A stretch of DNA of 64,000 bases from CAZRRV01 sp964602735 (GCA_964602735.1 CAZRRV010000001.1:62001-126000), one strand, 5' to 3'. Positions 34,138 through 43,976 are shown, numbered from the stretch's first letter. The notes: generated by a model from the sequence alone, not told the origin. Numbers and translations are program-made.

Positions 34138-34677
34138 TTATCGGACGGCGGCGTTTATATATTCCACCGCTTTAACGGGGTCGGCCGTTTCCGTAAACAT
34201 GTTAATACATTCCGGACGGATAAATCCTTCGCTTACCGACCGGCGGAGAAAATTAAGCAGATCGTCATAATAATTGTTGGGGTTCCATAGAACAATCGGC
34301 TTGTTGTGTCTCTCCAAATTGCGCAGAGTCAGAACCTCGAAAAGTTCATCGAAAGTTCCCACACCTCCGGGAGCTACGATAAAAGCCGAAGACAATTCCT
34401 CCATCTTTTCTTTACGGTCGTGCAGGTTTACCGTTTTTATAATTTCGTCGCATCTGTCGTAAAGTACACCGTCAGGGAAAAAAGACGGAACAACACCGAT
34501 TACTCTGCCGCCGTAACGCTTCACACCCCGGGCAACCCAGCCCATAACGCCGCCGCCCCCCGCGCCGAAGACAAGAGTATGACCGGATTTTGCCATTGCC
34601 TCTCCAAGCTTTTGTGCCGATGAAGTGTAGATCTCCCCTATTTTTTCGCTTGCTGCGCCGAAAACGCAAATATTCAA
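34138..34677 (-). CDS. LOG family protein (cytokinin-riboside phosphoribohydrolase-like)
   Basis: A 179-residue Rossmann-like protein of the LOG/TIGR00730 family. FGAGGGGVMGWVARG and PGGVGTFDELFE are the two family signatures (GGGxxMG and PGGxGTxxE) forming the nucleotide-phosphate pocket. Proven members hydrolyse purine nucleoside 5'-monophosphates to the base and ribose 5-phosphate; they are often misnamed lysine decarboxylases. TTG 34677, preceded by AAAGGG and giving the typical MNICVFGAAS start, is preferred over TTG 34722, which lacks a ribosome binding site. Confidence 0.88.
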   Translation of the reverse strand: MNICVFGAASEKIGEIYTSSAQKLGEAMAKSGHTLVFGAGGGGVMGWVARGVKRYGGRVIGVVPSFFPDGVLYDRCDEIIKTVNLHDRKEKMEELSSAFIVAPGGVGTFDELFEVLTLRNLERHNKPIVLWNPNNYYDDLLNFLRRSVSEGFIRPECINMFTETADPVKAVEYINAAVR

Positions 34678-35105
34678 TTCTTTCAGCCCTTTCAAATGTT
34701 TTTTTCGAACCAACGCGCTCAACGATTACCGAACCGATATGCCGAACGACCCGGTTGATAAAGAAAACCGCGTGAACAGGCAAACGACGGAGCGGCAATG
34801 TGCATCGCACGGAGTTGCTTTAATAATTATTATAACAAAAATCGAGCGAAAATTCCATAAAAAAAAATAAACGGATTTGTTGGCGCTCAGGATAAATTCT
34901 TTTGCTGTGCAATCAAAATTTTCACCGTCTCCTTCCCGATTACGATATCGGGTTTTAACTTCAAATAGTAATTTTTACCGAGTTTAATCACTTTTTTTGG
35001 GCAAAACCTTGAAAAACGCAAAAATCTGATGTATTATAGCAAAGGTGAAATTTGAGTGTCCAGGTAAAATCGGAAAAGTTCAAAGTATACTGCGAGGTAA
35101 TATGA
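34678..35105. other. Divergent intergenic region between the LOG gene and ackA
   Basis: This 428-nt spacer has no convincing gene. On the minus strand TATAAT (34834-34829) with TGGAAT 17 nt upstream (34857-34852) is a plausible LOG-htpG promoter. On the plus strand the ackA promoter is at 35009-35037. A small hairpin CCCGAT/ATCGGG (34935-34952) followed by TTTTAA lies between them and may stop a short leader transcript. No cre-type or other known operator was recognised. Confidence 0.5.
35009..35037 (+). promoter_or_regulatory. Promoter for ackA
   Basis: TTGAAA (35009-35014) and TATTAT (35032-35037) with a 17-nt spacer, about 70 nt before the start codon. Confidence 0.7.
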
Positions 35106-36305
35106 ATGAAAATTTTGGTTATCAACGCGGGCAGTTCGTCGCTTAAATATCAGTTTATCGATATGGAAAACGAGAGCCTGATTTGCAAAGGCGTTTGTGA
35201 GCGCATAGGAACATCAGGTATTATTACTCACACAGCAGGTAACGTTAAAACATCCAAAGAAACACCGATGCCCACACACAAAGAGGCTTTCGATGCCGTT
35301 ATATCGGCTTTAACCGAAGGTGACGGTAAAGTTATCAATTCGGTAAAAGAAATTTCGGCCGTCGGTCACAGAATAGTTCAAGGCGGAGAAAAATATCAAA
35401 AATCATGTATTATAACCGACGAAGTAATTGATGCGATTGACGCGCTTAAATCGCTGGCCCCGTTGCACAATCCCGCGAATGTTCTGGGAATACGCGCGTG
35501 TAACGCGGTTTTAGGCGATAATGTGCCGCAGGTTGCGGTATTTGATACGGCGTTTCACCATTCGATGCCGGCGGTAGCGTATATGTACGCAATCCCTTAC
35601 AGGTATTACGAAAAATACGGAATAAGGCGTTACGGTTTTCACGGTACATCTCACTGCTATGTCAGCGGGAGATGTGCCGAACTTATGGGTAAAAATATTG
35701 AAAATTTAAGAATCGTAACCTGCCACCTCGGCAACGGCTGTTCGATTTCCGCCGTTAAAAACGGCCAGTGTATCGACACCAGCATGGGTTTCACCCCGCT
35801 CGACGGTATGATGATGGGTACCCGTTGCGGATCTCTCGACCCGTCGGTAGTGACATTCCTGATTGAAAAAGAGAGTTTAACTCCCGACGAGGCAGACTGC
35901 ATATTAAATAAAGAGTCGGGTCTTTTGGGCGTGTCTGGCGTGTCTAACGACAGCAGAGATGTTGAAACCGCGGCGAAAAACGGCAACAAACGCGCGGCTC
36001 TCGCCTATGAAATGCAGGAATATCAGATAGCGAAATATATCGGTTCATATGCCGCGGCAATGGGCGGAATCGATGCGATAGTGTTTACCGGAGGTATAGG
36101 AGAAAACAATCCGGGCGTACGCGAATATGTATGTAATAAGCTTGCGTTTTTCGGTTTTACGCTCGACGGCAAAAAAAACAGCGCACGCGGTACCGAAACG
36201 GAAATTTCTGCTCCCGGCTCAAAGGTAAGGGTATTTGTAATACCCACAAACGAGGAACTTGTTATCGCGCGCGATACGGCCGCACTGGTTGAAAGAGAGT
36301 GGTAA
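35106..36305 (+). CDS. ackA: Acetate kinase
   Basis: A 399-residue ASKHA-fold kinase interconverting acetyl phosphate and acetate with ATP production. VINAGSSSLKYQ at the N-terminus, GHRIVQGGE, VFDTAFHHSMP, YGFHGTSH, CHLGNGCS and FTGGIGEN are all present, so the enzyme looks fully active. GAGG precedes the ATG. No phosphotransacetylase gene is adjacent. galK begins 7 nt after the stop and is probably co-transcribed. Confidence 0.97.
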   Translation: MKILVINAGSSSLKYQFIDMENESLICKGVCERIGTSGIITHTAGNVKTSKETPMPTHKEAFDAVISALTEGDGKVINSVKEISAVGHRIVQGGEKYQKSCIITDEVIDAIDALKSLAPLHNPANVLGIRACNAVLGDNVPQVAVFDTAFHHSMPAVAYMYAIPYRYYEKYGIRRYGFHGTSHCYVSGRCAELMGKNIENLRIVTCHLGNGCSISAVKNGQCIDTSMGFTPLDGMMMGTRCGSLDPSVVTFLIEKESLTPDEADCILNKESGLLGVSGVSNDSRDVETAAKNGNKRAALAYEMQEYQIAKYIGSYAAAMGGIDAIVFTGGIGENNPGVREYVCNKLAFFGFTLDGKKNSARGTETEISAPGSKVRVFVIPTNEELVIARDTAALVEREW

Positions 36306-36312
36306 TAATATT

Positions 36313-37614
36313 ATGAATGCCTCCGGACTTAAAAAATCCATACAAAACGGCGAATACGACGAAACTTTTCAAAAACTTTACGGCGACGGGAATACCGAAC
36401 AAGCGGCAAAGCGCTATACAAGGGCGATTGATCGTTATACTGAAATTTTCGGAGACGGCGATTTAATGCTTTTCAGTGCGCCCGGACGTACCGAAGTAGG
36501 CGGCAATCACACCGATCACCAGCATGGATGCGTTTTAGCGGGAAGCGTAAATTTAGACGTAATAGCGGTGGTCTCCCCTACCGATGAACAGCGTATAACC
36601 GTTCAGTCCGAGGGATTCCGTCGCGATGAAATCGACCTTAAGCAACTTTCTCCGGCACATGACGAAACCGAAAAAGCGGCGTCGCTTATCAGAGGAATGT
36701 GCGCTTATATATCGGAAGCGGGATATAAAATCGGAGGATTTAAGGCTTACACAATATCCGATGTTTTGCGCGGATCTGGCTTGTCGTCAAGCGCGGCTTT
36801 TGAAGTGTTAATAGGCACCGTCATAAATCATCTTTACAACGCCGGTTCGATAAGCCCGGTTGCAATAGCTCAGTATGCGCAAAAAGCCGAAAATAATTAT
36901 TTCGGAAAGCCGAGCGGACTTATGGATCAGATGGCAAGCGCCGTCGGCGGATTTACCGGTATGGATTTTCAGTCACCGAAACAGCCGGTTATCGAATCGG
37001 TTCAGTTTGATTTGGCGGCGAACGGCTACGCGATGTGTATAGTAAATACGGGAGGGAACCATGCCGATTTAACCCGTGATTACGCAGATGTTACCGCGGA
37101 AATGAGTTGCATTTCCGGGTTTTTCGGCAAAAATTTCCTGCGAGATGTCAACCCCTATGAAATACACGAACATATAAACGAACTGCGCAACAGGTACGGA
37201 GACCGTGCCGTTATGCGCGCTCTTAATTTTTTCAGGGAAAGCGACCGGGCGGTTGCCGAGAAAGAGGCTCTTAAAGAAGACCGTTTCCGTGATTTTTTGC
37301 GGCTTGTCAACGAATCCGGGAACGCTTCATTCAAATATCTGCAAAATGTTTATTCACCGTCGAATATTAACGAACAGGGTCTGTCGCTGGCACTTTTGCT
37401 TTCCGACGAAATACTTCACGGCGAAGGCGCGGTCAGAGTTCACGGCGGGGGGTTCGGCGGCACAATTCAGGCTTTTGTGCCTACGGGTCTGCTGAGCCGT
37501 TACCGCGAGCATATGGAAAATGTTTTCGGCAGAGGACAGGTTTATGTGTTAAATATCCGTCCGGTCGGCGGGACGCCGGTAAACAGGACATTACTGGAGG
37601 ATTGTCAGTGCTAA
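36313..37614 (+). CDS. galK: Galactokinase-family sugar kinase (GHMP)
   Basis: A 433-residue GHMP kinase. The galactokinase signature is GRTEVGGNHTDHQHG (usually GRxNLIGEHTDY), the ATP-binding motif is GSGLSSSAAFE, and HGGGFGGTIQAF lies near the C-terminus. Gal-1-P formation is the likely activity, but the variant signature and greater length put it in a divergent galactokinase subgroup, so the sugar is uncertain. Start is ATG 36313; an upstream in-frame extension lies inside ackA. No other Leloir genes are present here. It overlaps oadG by 7 nt. Confidence 0.85.
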   Translation: MNASGLKKSIQNGEYDETFQKLYGDGNTEQAAKRYTRAIDRYTEIFGDGDLMLFSAPGRTEVGGNHTDHQHGCVLAGSVNLDVIAVVSPTDEQRITVQSEGFRRDEIDLKQLSPAHDETEKAASLIRGMCAYISEAGYKIGGFKAYTISDVLRGSGLSSSAAFEVLIGTVINHLYNAGSISPVAIAQYAQKAENNYFGKPSGLMDQMASAVGGFTGMDFQSPKQPVIESVQFDLAANGYAMCIVNTGGNHADLTRDYADVTAEMSCISGFFGKNFLRDVNPYEIHEHINELRNRYGDRAVMRALNFFRESDRAVAEKEALKEDRFRDFLRLVNESGNASFKYLQNVYSPSNINEQGLSLALLLSDEILHGEGAVRVHGGGFGGTIQAFVPTGLLSRYREHMENVFGRGQVYVLNIRPVGGTPVNRTLLEDCQC

Positions 37615-38009
37615 CGGGATTGTTGGAAAAGGAAAGCATATTTTCGATAGGGCTTAATGTTACCGTAACAGGCCTTGTGATTGTGTTTATGGGTCTTATA
37701 CTACTGGTAATCGTAATTTCGGTTTTTTCTAAAATTTTTCACCGTAAAACAAAAAAAATAAAAAAATTCGCAAGCGACGCTGCCCGAAGAAAGACGGAAA
37801 ATGTTGAGGTCTCCCCCGCCCTGCCCGAAGAAACAAATCCGGCGGAGGATGACATTAGGAATGAGGAAATAATCGCGGTTATTGCGGCTGCCGCAAGCGT
37901 GTATGACGGCAGCGGAAAAAAACCGGTAATAAAATCCGTGAAACGCTCGGAAACCGGGCGTTCGGTGTGGGCAACCGCGGGACTTATCGATAATACCAGA
38001 GCATTCTAA
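37608..38009 (+). CDS. oadG: OadG-family sodium pump decarboxylase gamma subunit
   Basis: A 133-residue small membrane protein. One N-terminal helix (about 13-40, NVTVTGLVIVFMGLILLVIVISVF) is followed by a basic stretch and a charged Ala/Glu-rich tail, as in OadG/MmdD gamma subunits that stabilise biotin-dependent sodium-pumping decarboxylases. GTG 37608 follows GGAGG by 7 nt and is preferred over TTG 37602, which is only 1 nt away from it. It is directly followed by the beta subunit. No alpha or biotin-carrier gene is nearby. Confidence 0.82.
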   Translation: MLTGLLEKESIFSIGLNVTVTGLVIVFMGLILLVIVISVFSKIFHRKTKKIKKFASDAARRKTENVEVSPALPEETNPAEDDIRNEEIIAVIAAAASVYDGSGKKPVIKSVKRSETGRSVWATAGLIDNTRAF

Positions 38010-38024
38010 AACGGGGTGTAGAAA

Positions 38025-39263
38025 TTGGCGTTTCTCGATACTATCAGGGGAATTTTGGAAGAATCGGGCTTTGTCAGGCTTTTCCAAGGCGACGGCTGGA
38101 AAAATCTGATAATGATAGCCGTAGCATGCGTTTTGCTGTTTATGGCTATAAAAAAACAGTATGAACCTCTTTTGCTGTTGCCTATTGCTTTCGGCATGCT
38201 GCTGGCCAATTTGCCGGGAGCGGAAATGTTTCACAGCGAAATTTTTAATCCCAACGCCGATCAGGCGGTTCTCGACAGTATGTTCGGCCCGGGAACCAGA
38301 TTCTGGGATGACGGGCATCTGCTGGTCGGTCAGGTGGCAAAATACGGCGGCTTGCTCGATCTTCTTTATCTAGGAGTGAAACTCGGCATTTATCCCCCGC
38401 TTATTTTTCTCGGCATCGGTGCGATGACAGATTTTGCCCCTTTGATAGCCAATCCGAAAAGCTTTTTGCTCGGCGCCGCGGCGCAGGCGGGTATATTTTT
38501 CGCGTTTATAGGCGCTCTGCTTCTCGGAATGGATCCGAAAGTCGCCGCTTCTATCGGCATCATAGGCGGCGCAGACGGACCTACGGCAATTTTCGTAACA
38601 TCAAAACTCGCGCCGGAATACCTCGGAGCAATCGCCGTGGCGGCGTATTCATATATGGCGCTCGTCCCGGTTATACAGCCGCCCATTATGAAACTGCTTA
38701 CGACAAAGAAAGAGCGTATGATACGAATGGATCAGTTGCGGCCGGTATCGAAAACCGAGAAAATTATTTTCCCGATTATGGTAACGGTGATTGTCTCTCT
38801 CCTGCTGCCGTCGGCCGCTCCGCTGATAGGAATGTTAATGCTCGGCAACCTGATGAAAGAAAGCGGCGTTGTAGATCGTATATGCAAAACCGCGCAAAAC
38901 GAACTTATGAATATTATCACTATTTTTCTCGGGCTTTCGGTTGGCGCCACAACAAACGGCTCTTCGTTTTTGCGGGTTGATACCCTTAAAATACTCGCAA
39001 TGGGGCTGTTGGCGTTTTGCGTCGGCACCGCGGCGGGTGTCCTGTTCGGAAAGCTTATGTGCGTATTGACCCACGGGAAAGTGAATCCGCTTATAGGTTC
39101 CGCGGGCGTTTCGGCTGTGCCTATGGCTGCACGCGTTTCGCAAAAAGTAGGTCAGGAGGCCGATCCCGGCAATTTCCTTCTTATGCACGCAATGGGGCCG
39201 AATGTAGCGGGGGTTATCGGATCCGCAGTCGCTGCCGGAGTGTTGCTTAATATGCTGGGATAA
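38025..39263 (+). CDS. oadB: Sodium-translocating decarboxylase beta subunit
   Basis: A 412-residue polytopic membrane protein matching OadB/GcdB/MmdB. Characteristic segments are LIFLGIGAMTDFAPLIANPK, IGIIGGADGPTAIFVTSKLAPE, VIQPPIMKLLTTKKER and the C-terminal LLMHAMGPNVAGVIGSAVAAGV. The conserved Asp in GGADGPTA is central to sodium transport. The subunit couples carboxybiotin decarboxylation to sodium export. Start is TTG 38025 after GGGGTG. It forms a two-gene unit with oadG; the carboxyltransferase must come from elsewhere. Confidence 0.93.
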   Translation: MAFLDTIRGILEESGFVRLFQGDGWKNLIMIAVACVLLFMAIKKQYEPLLLLPIAFGMLLANLPGAEMFHSEIFNPNADQAVLDSMFGPGTRFWDDGHLLVGQVAKYGGLLDLLYLGVKLGIYPPLIFLGIGAMTDFAPLIANPKSFLLGAAAQAGIFFAFIGALLLGMDPKVAASIGIIGGADGPTAIFVTSKLAPEYLGAIAVAAYSYMALVPVIQPPIMKLLTTKKERMIRMDQLRPVSKTEKIIFPIMVTVIVSLLLPSAAPLIGMLMLGNLMKESGVVDRICKTAQNELMNIITIFLGLSVGATTNGSSFLRVDTLKILAMGLLAFCVGTAAGVLFGKLMCVLTHGKVNPLIGSAGVSAVPMAARVSQKVGQEADPGNFLLMHAMGPNVAGVIGSAVAAGVLLNMLG

Positions 39264-39281
39264 AATGTAAAATATTCAATT

Positions 39282-40280
39282 ATGGAAACGAAAGAGACGA
39301 TGTATCGGGAAAAGACGGTAACGATAGAGAAAATTGACGGAGCGGCAGATATATTCGGCGATCTGGACGGGAATATTAAAGCTGTCGAAGCCGCCTTCGG
39401 TGTAACGGTTGTATACCGTGACGGTGCAATAAAAATTACGGGTGATAACGCCGACCTTGCCGGGCAGGCAATAAAATTACTCGATATGCGACTGAAAAAC
39501 GGAAACGGCACCGATTCCGCCGGTTTATCGTACGTTATTTCAATGTTAAAAAAGGGTAAAGCCGGCGAACTGAAAAAATTAACCGAATTCGTCGAGCCGA
39601 TTTGCATAACAGCACACGGCAAACCGGTAAAAGTAAAAACAATCGGTCAGATGCGTTATATTGAGGCAATAGACAACAGTACGATCACTTTCGGAGTAGG
39701 GCCTGCAGGTACGGGAAAAACATATCTTGCGGTAGCTTTGGCGGTTGATGCTTATAAAAAAAGGCATTGCAAAAAAATAATTCTGACAAGACCTGCGGTT
39801 GAGGCGGGCGAACAGCTGGGATTTCTGCCCGGCGATCTGCAACAGAAGATTGATCCGTATCTGCGACCGCTGTATGACGCGGTTTTTGATATGCTTGACG
39901 GCGAAGATTTTACCCGTATGCGCGAGCACGGTGAAATTGAAGTAGTGCCGCTGGCGTATATGCGCGGCAGAACCTTAAACGACAGTTTTATTATTTTAGA
40001 CGAGGCGCAAAACACCACAAGCGGGCAGATGAAAATGTTCCTTACCCGCCTCGGTTCTAATTCAAAAGCCGTGATAACCGGAGATTTAACGCAAACCGAT
40101 TTGCCGGACAGATATAAATCCGGGCTGAAAGAAGCCGTTGGTTTGCTACGCGGAATCGATGATATTTCCGTTGTTTATTTAGACGAATCCGATGTTGTCA
40201 GAAACAGTCTGGTCCGTAAAATCATAGGCGCTTACGAGCGCGGCAATCACACCGAGAAAGGAAGCGGCAACATTGATTAA
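39282..40280 (+). CDS. PhoH family ATPase
   Basis: A 332-residue PhoH-like protein. A small N-terminal domain (about 1-120) precedes the P-loop ATPase with FGVGPAGTGKTYLAVALAV (Walker A) and DSFIILDEAQNTTSGQMKMFLTRLG (Walker B and sensor), then ITGDLTQTDLP. The family is linked to RNA metabolism. It overlaps ybeY by 8 nt, the standard phoH-ybeY pair of Firmicutes, suggesting a role in rRNA processing or ribosome maturation. Confidence 0.93.
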   Translation: METKETMYREKTVTIEKIDGAADIFGDLDGNIKAVEAAFGVTVVYRDGAIKITGDNADLAGQAIKLLDMRLKNGNGTDSAGLSYVISMLKKGKAGELKKLTEFVEPICITAHGKPVKVKTIGQMRYIEAIDNSTITFGVGPAGTGKTYLAVALAVDAYKKRHCKKIILTRPAVEAGEQLGFLPGDLQQKIDPYLRPLYDAVFDMLDGEDFTRMREHGEIEVVPLAYMRGRTLNDSFIILDEAQNTTSGQMKMFLTRLGSNSKAVITGDLTQTDLPDRYKSGLKEAVGLLRGIDDISVVYLDESDVVRNSLVRKIIGAYERGNHTEKGSGNID

Positions 40281-40770
40281 AGTAAAAGTAAATATCTCAG
40301 CCGATAAGAATGTTCAAAAGCTCCCGCACGGTTCACGCCTGTTGCTGAGGCGCGCCTGTAATGCCGTATTGCAAACCGAACGATTCCCCGACAACGCGGA
40401 AGTCAATATCATAATAGTTGACGACGACAGAATACGGGAAATGAACAGGTCGTTCCGCAATATCGACAGCGCTACCGATGTACTGTCGTTCCCGCTCGGA
40501 GAAAACGGCGTTTACGATACCAATCCCGAAACGGGATACAAAATGCTGGGTGAAATTGTCATTTCTTATCCTCACGCACTGCGCCAGGCGAAGGAATATA
40601 ATCATACCATTCAGCGCGAAATGGCTTTTTTAACCGTGCATTCAATGTTGCATTTGCTGGGATACGACCATACTGACGGCGAAAACAGGGCGGCTGAGAT
40701 GCGCGCCAAAGAAGAGGAAGTTCTGCTTTCACTCGGAGAATCCCGCGATAAACCTTATGAGGAAATTTAA
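40273..40770 (+). CDS. ybeY: rRNA maturation endoribonuclease YbeY
   Basis: A 165-residue YbeY metalloprotein needed for 16S rRNA 3' maturation and ribosome quality control. The zinc site HSMLHLLGYDH provides the three histidines (H-x3-H-x5-H). TDVLSFPLG and GEIVISY are further family landmarks. Start is TTG 40273, which overlaps the end of phoH. recO follows after 15 nt. Confidence 0.95.
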   Translation: MIKVKVNISADKNVQKLPHGSRLLLRRACNAVLQTERFPDNAEVNIIIVDDDRIREMNRSFRNIDSATDVLSFPLGENGVYDTNPETGYKMLGEIVISYPHALRQAKEYNHTIQREMAFLTVHSMLHLLGYDHTDGENRAAEMRAKEEEVLLSLGESRDKPYEEI

Positions 40771-40785
40771 CTGTCGGTGTAAATA

Positions 40786-41526
40786 TTGGAAAAAATTTTT
40801 GTAAACGGTCTTGTAGTCAACGAAACGGGCTATGGGGAAAACAGCCGCCTGATTACGGTACTTACCAAAGAGTACGGTATAATAAAAGCGTTTGCCACCG
40901 GTTCGAAAAGCATTAAAAGCAAAACCGCCGCGGGTACGCAACTTTTATGCTATTCGGAATTTGTGTTTACAAAAAAGGGCGGGATGTCGCGAGTTGCCGA
41001 CGCTGTTCCGATTTCCGTTTTTTTTGCGTTGCGTTCCGATATTGTAAAGCTTACCGTGGCGCAATATTTTTGCGAACTCGTTTGTTGCCTTGTGAACGAG
41101 GATGAAGATTCGGGCGAAATACTCCGTGTGATACTTAATTCTGTTTCGCTTATGGCAGACGGCAAAAGAAGCCCGGAACTTATTAAAGCAATCACCGAAC
41201 TGCGGATGATGTCGGAATGCGGAATGATGCCGGATTTATCAGGTTGCGCCGTATGCAGCGGTTTTGAGGGTGATCGCTTTTATTTTAATAAAGAATTGAA
41301 CCGTTTTGTCTGCGGAAACCATCGAGAAGGCGGAAATTTTCCCGTTGATGTAAAACGCACGGTATTGCTTGCAATGCGTCATATATGCTACAGTGATATT
41401 TCAAAACTTTACGGGTTTGCACTGCCCGACGACGATATAAAGCGTTTGGGCAGCGTTACCGAGCGCTATGTTTTGTCGCAGACGGAACGCAATTACAATT
41501 CATTGAAATTTTACCATTCACTTTAG
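40786..41526 (+). CDS. recO: DNA repair protein RecO
   Basis: A 246-residue RecO. The N-terminal OB-fold contains NGLVVNETGYGENSRLITVLTKEYGIIKAFATGSK, followed by a helical domain and a zinc-finger-like segment with CAVC and FVCGNH, where the last ligand may be His rather than Cys. RecO loads RecA onto SSB-coated DNA in the RecFOR pathway. Start is TTG 40786. It stands in the ybeY-recO-mutS2 cluster. Confidence 0.92.
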   Translation: MEKIFVNGLVVNETGYGENSRLITVLTKEYGIIKAFATGSKSIKSKTAAGTQLLCYSEFVFTKKGGMSRVADAVPISVFFALRSDIVKLTVAQYFCELVCCLVNEDEDSGEILRVILNSVSLMADGKRSPELIKAITELRMMSECGMMPDLSGCAVCSGFEGDRFYFNKELNRFVCGNHREGGNFPVDVKRTVLLAMRHICYSDISKLYGFALPDDDIKRLGSVTERYVLSQTERNYNSLKFYHSL

Positions 41527-41541
41527 GCAAAGGCTGATAAA

Positions 41542-43908
41542 ATGACCGTTAAAAATGACAGTGAACTGCTTGAACTTCCGAAAATTCTTGCAAGGCTAGC
41601 CGGATATGCCGCTATGGAGGAAACAAAGGAGAAAGCTTTGGCGCTAAATCCTTCCAATGATATAGCGGAGACAGAGTTAAATCTGTGCCGTACAGAACGA
41701 GCCGCGGATATTATAAACGCATCGGGCAGTCCGCGTTTTGCATGTACACTTGATATAATACCGCTGGTAAAACGTGCAGGATTGGGCGGCATACTTAATC
41801 CGAAAGAACTGTTAATTATTGCCGATACACTTCGAACGGTAAGGGAAGTAAAATATTTTTTCGGCACCGCCGCTGTCGAACCGGGGGTGCTCTCCCCTTT
41901 TGCCGAGCGGCTTACGCCGAACAAATATCTTGAGGAGAAAATATATTCGGCGATAAAAAACGAAAACGAATTGAACGACGCCGCGTCGGTAAAGCTGCAA
42001 AATATACGGCAAAAAATTGCCGCCGCTTCGTTTCACATGAAAGAACGGTTGCAAACCGTAATTCACGGAAGCGACACGGCGAAATATCTGCGGGAAACGG
42101 TTATTACACAGCGCTCCGGGCGTTATGTGGTACCCGTTAAAGCCGAATATCGCGGTAAAATACACGGCTTCGTACATGACGCGTCGGCGTCAGGCGCCAC
42201 TCTTTTTATCGAACCCGTCGAGGTGGCGGAAATAAACGATGAACTCGCCGTTTTAAGAGCCGAAGAACAGCGCGAAATCGAGAAAATTCTGCGTGAGCTG
42301 TCCGGTGAAGTTTCGGAATATTCCGGGACTCTCCGCTCATCGTACAAAGCGCTGGTTGAACTTGATTTAATATTCGCCAAAGCCGAAATGGGACTTGATA
42401 TGCAGGGCGTAAAGCCTGTGCTGAACGGCGACGGAATAATAAAACTCCGGCGTGCACGCCATCCTCTTATAGATCAGAACAAGGTTGTGCCGATTGATAT
42501 AACCCTCGGGGAAAGTTACCGCGCGCTTGTAATAACAGGCTCGAACACAGGAGGCAAAACCGTAACGCTCAAAACGGCGGGATTACTTACGCTTATGGCA
42601 ATGTGCGGTCTGTTTATACCCGCCGGAGAAGGCAGCGAAATATGCGTATTCGAAAATATTCTCGCAGATATTGGCGACGAGCAAAGTCTTGAAGATTCGG
42701 TATCAACATTTTCCGCGCATATAGAAAGGATCATCTCGATTATCGCCCGGGCAAACTCAAAATCTCTTGTACTGCTCGATGAAATCGGATCCGGCACCGA
42801 CCCCGCCGAGGGCGCGGCGCTCGCCGAGGCGATATTGAACGAACTTTTATCCAAGAACGCCGCGATAATTGCCACAACCCATTATTCGGAACTAAAATCA
42901 TATGCTATGACGGCAAGCGGCGTTTCCAACGCCTGCGTGGAATTTGACAAAACAACGCTGAAACCTACTTACCGGCTGCTTATCGGTATGCCGGGCCTTT
43001 CAAATGCTTTTGAAATTTCGCGAAAATTAGGTCTGGATCCGAAAATCGTAGACGATGCCGAACAGATTTCAAAACGCCGTGATAATCGCCTTGAAGCCGC
43101 AATAGCGGAACTTCATGAATTAAATTCTAAAATGCGGAGCGATGTTGACGAGTCCGCCGAAATGAAGGCGGAACTCAAACGGCAGACGGAAATTGCCGAG
43201 CGTGAGCGGGCGGCATTGGAAAAAGAGCGAACCGAAATTTTGGAAAATGCGCGGTTGCAGGCGAACAGAATTATCGAAAATGTCCGCGTCAGGGCAAATA
43301 TTATGCTGAATGACCTTGAAAAAGCAAAAAAAGACGAATCAAAAACGGCAGCGGCAAAATTCAGGGAAGCCGAAAAATCTCTTGACAGAACAATGCACGA
43401 CATAAGCGGAGAAATCGCGGAAGTCGAAAAAGCCGAAGCGGGCGATAAACGACCTGTTAAAGTCGGCGATACCGTAAGGCTTGCGGGGACGGAAAAAACC
43501 GGAACAGTTATAGGAATTTCCGATCATGGCGCAACGGCAAAGGTATCTTTCGGCAGTGTGCGGATAACGGTATCCGCGGACGAACTGCGGCTTGCCGACA
43601 GTGTAAAGGAACAGCCGAAAAGACAAATCACAATTAAAACCAATAGAACCGCAACACAGCGTTCTTCGGTATCGGAAATAGATTTGCGAGGTTTCGACAC
43701 TGCCGAGGCGATTATAGAACTTGATAATTTTATCGATGGTGCCGTAATGAACGGTCTCGGAACGGTTTGGATTATTCACGGGAAAGGCACGGGGGCGTTG
43801 CGCCGTGCGGTTCGAGTTCACCTTAATGAACACCCGAATATAAAATCGTTTCGTCCGGGCGTTTACGGCGAGGGTGAAGACGGCGTAACGGTAGCGGAAC
43901 TACAATAA
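41542..43908 (+). CDS. mutS2: Endonuclease/ribosome-splitting ATPase MutS2
   Basis: A 788-residue MutS2. A core and clamp region precedes the ABC-type ATPase: Walker A TGSNTGGKTVTLKTAG near residue 333, signature EDSVSTFSAHIERI, and Walker B LVLLDEIGSGTDP. A coiled-coil region (about 515-640) rich in Glu, Lys and Ala follows, then a KOW-like segment and a C-terminal Smr nuclease domain with IDLRGFDTAEAI and IIHGKGTGALR. In Bacillus MutS2 splits collided ribosomes; other members suppress recombination. It directly follows recO. Confidence 0.96.
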   Translation: MTVKNDSELLELPKILARLAGYAAMEETKEKALALNPSNDIAETELNLCRTERAADIINASGSPRFACTLDIIPLVKRAGLGGILNPKELLIIADTLRTVREVKYFFGTAAVEPGVLSPFAERLTPNKYLEEKIYSAIKNENELNDAASVKLQNIRQKIAAASFHMKERLQTVIHGSDTAKYLRETVITQRSGRYVVPVKAEYRGKIHGFVHDASASGATLFIEPVEVAEINDELAVLRAEEQREIEKILRELSGEVSEYSGTLRSSYKALVELDLIFAKAEMGLDMQGVKPVLNGDGIIKLRRARHPLIDQNKVVPIDITLGESYRALVITGSNTGGKTVTLKTAGLLTLMAMCGLFIPAGEGSEICVFENILADIGDEQSLEDSVSTFSAHIERIISIIARANSKSLVLLDEIGSGTDPAEGAALAEAILNELLSKNAAIIATTHYSELKSYAMTASGVSNACVEFDKTTLKPTYRLLIGMPGLSNAFEISRKLGLDPKIVDDAEQISKRRDNRLEAAIAELHELNSKMRSDVDESAEMKAELKRQTEIAERERAALEKERTEILENARLQANRIIENVRVRANIMLNDLEKAKKDESKTAAAKFREAEKSLDRTMHDISGEIAEVEKAEAGDKRPVKVGDTVRLAGTEKTGTVIGISDHGATAKVSFGSVRITVSADELRLADSVKEQPKRQITIKTNRTATQRSSVSEIDLRGFDTAEAIIELDNFIDGAVMNGLGTVWIIHGKGTGALRRAVRVHLNEHPNIKSFRPGVYGEGEDGVTVAELQ

Positions 43909-43976
43909 AAACGGCGCCGGTCGGCTACGGCATTCCCGGCACTGATCACTAAATTTATAATGCGGTGATGATTATT

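Noticed and set aside
34138..34677. Lysine decarboxylase
   Set aside because: PGGxGTxxE is the LOG phosphoribohydrolase motif; there is no PLP-binding lysine region.
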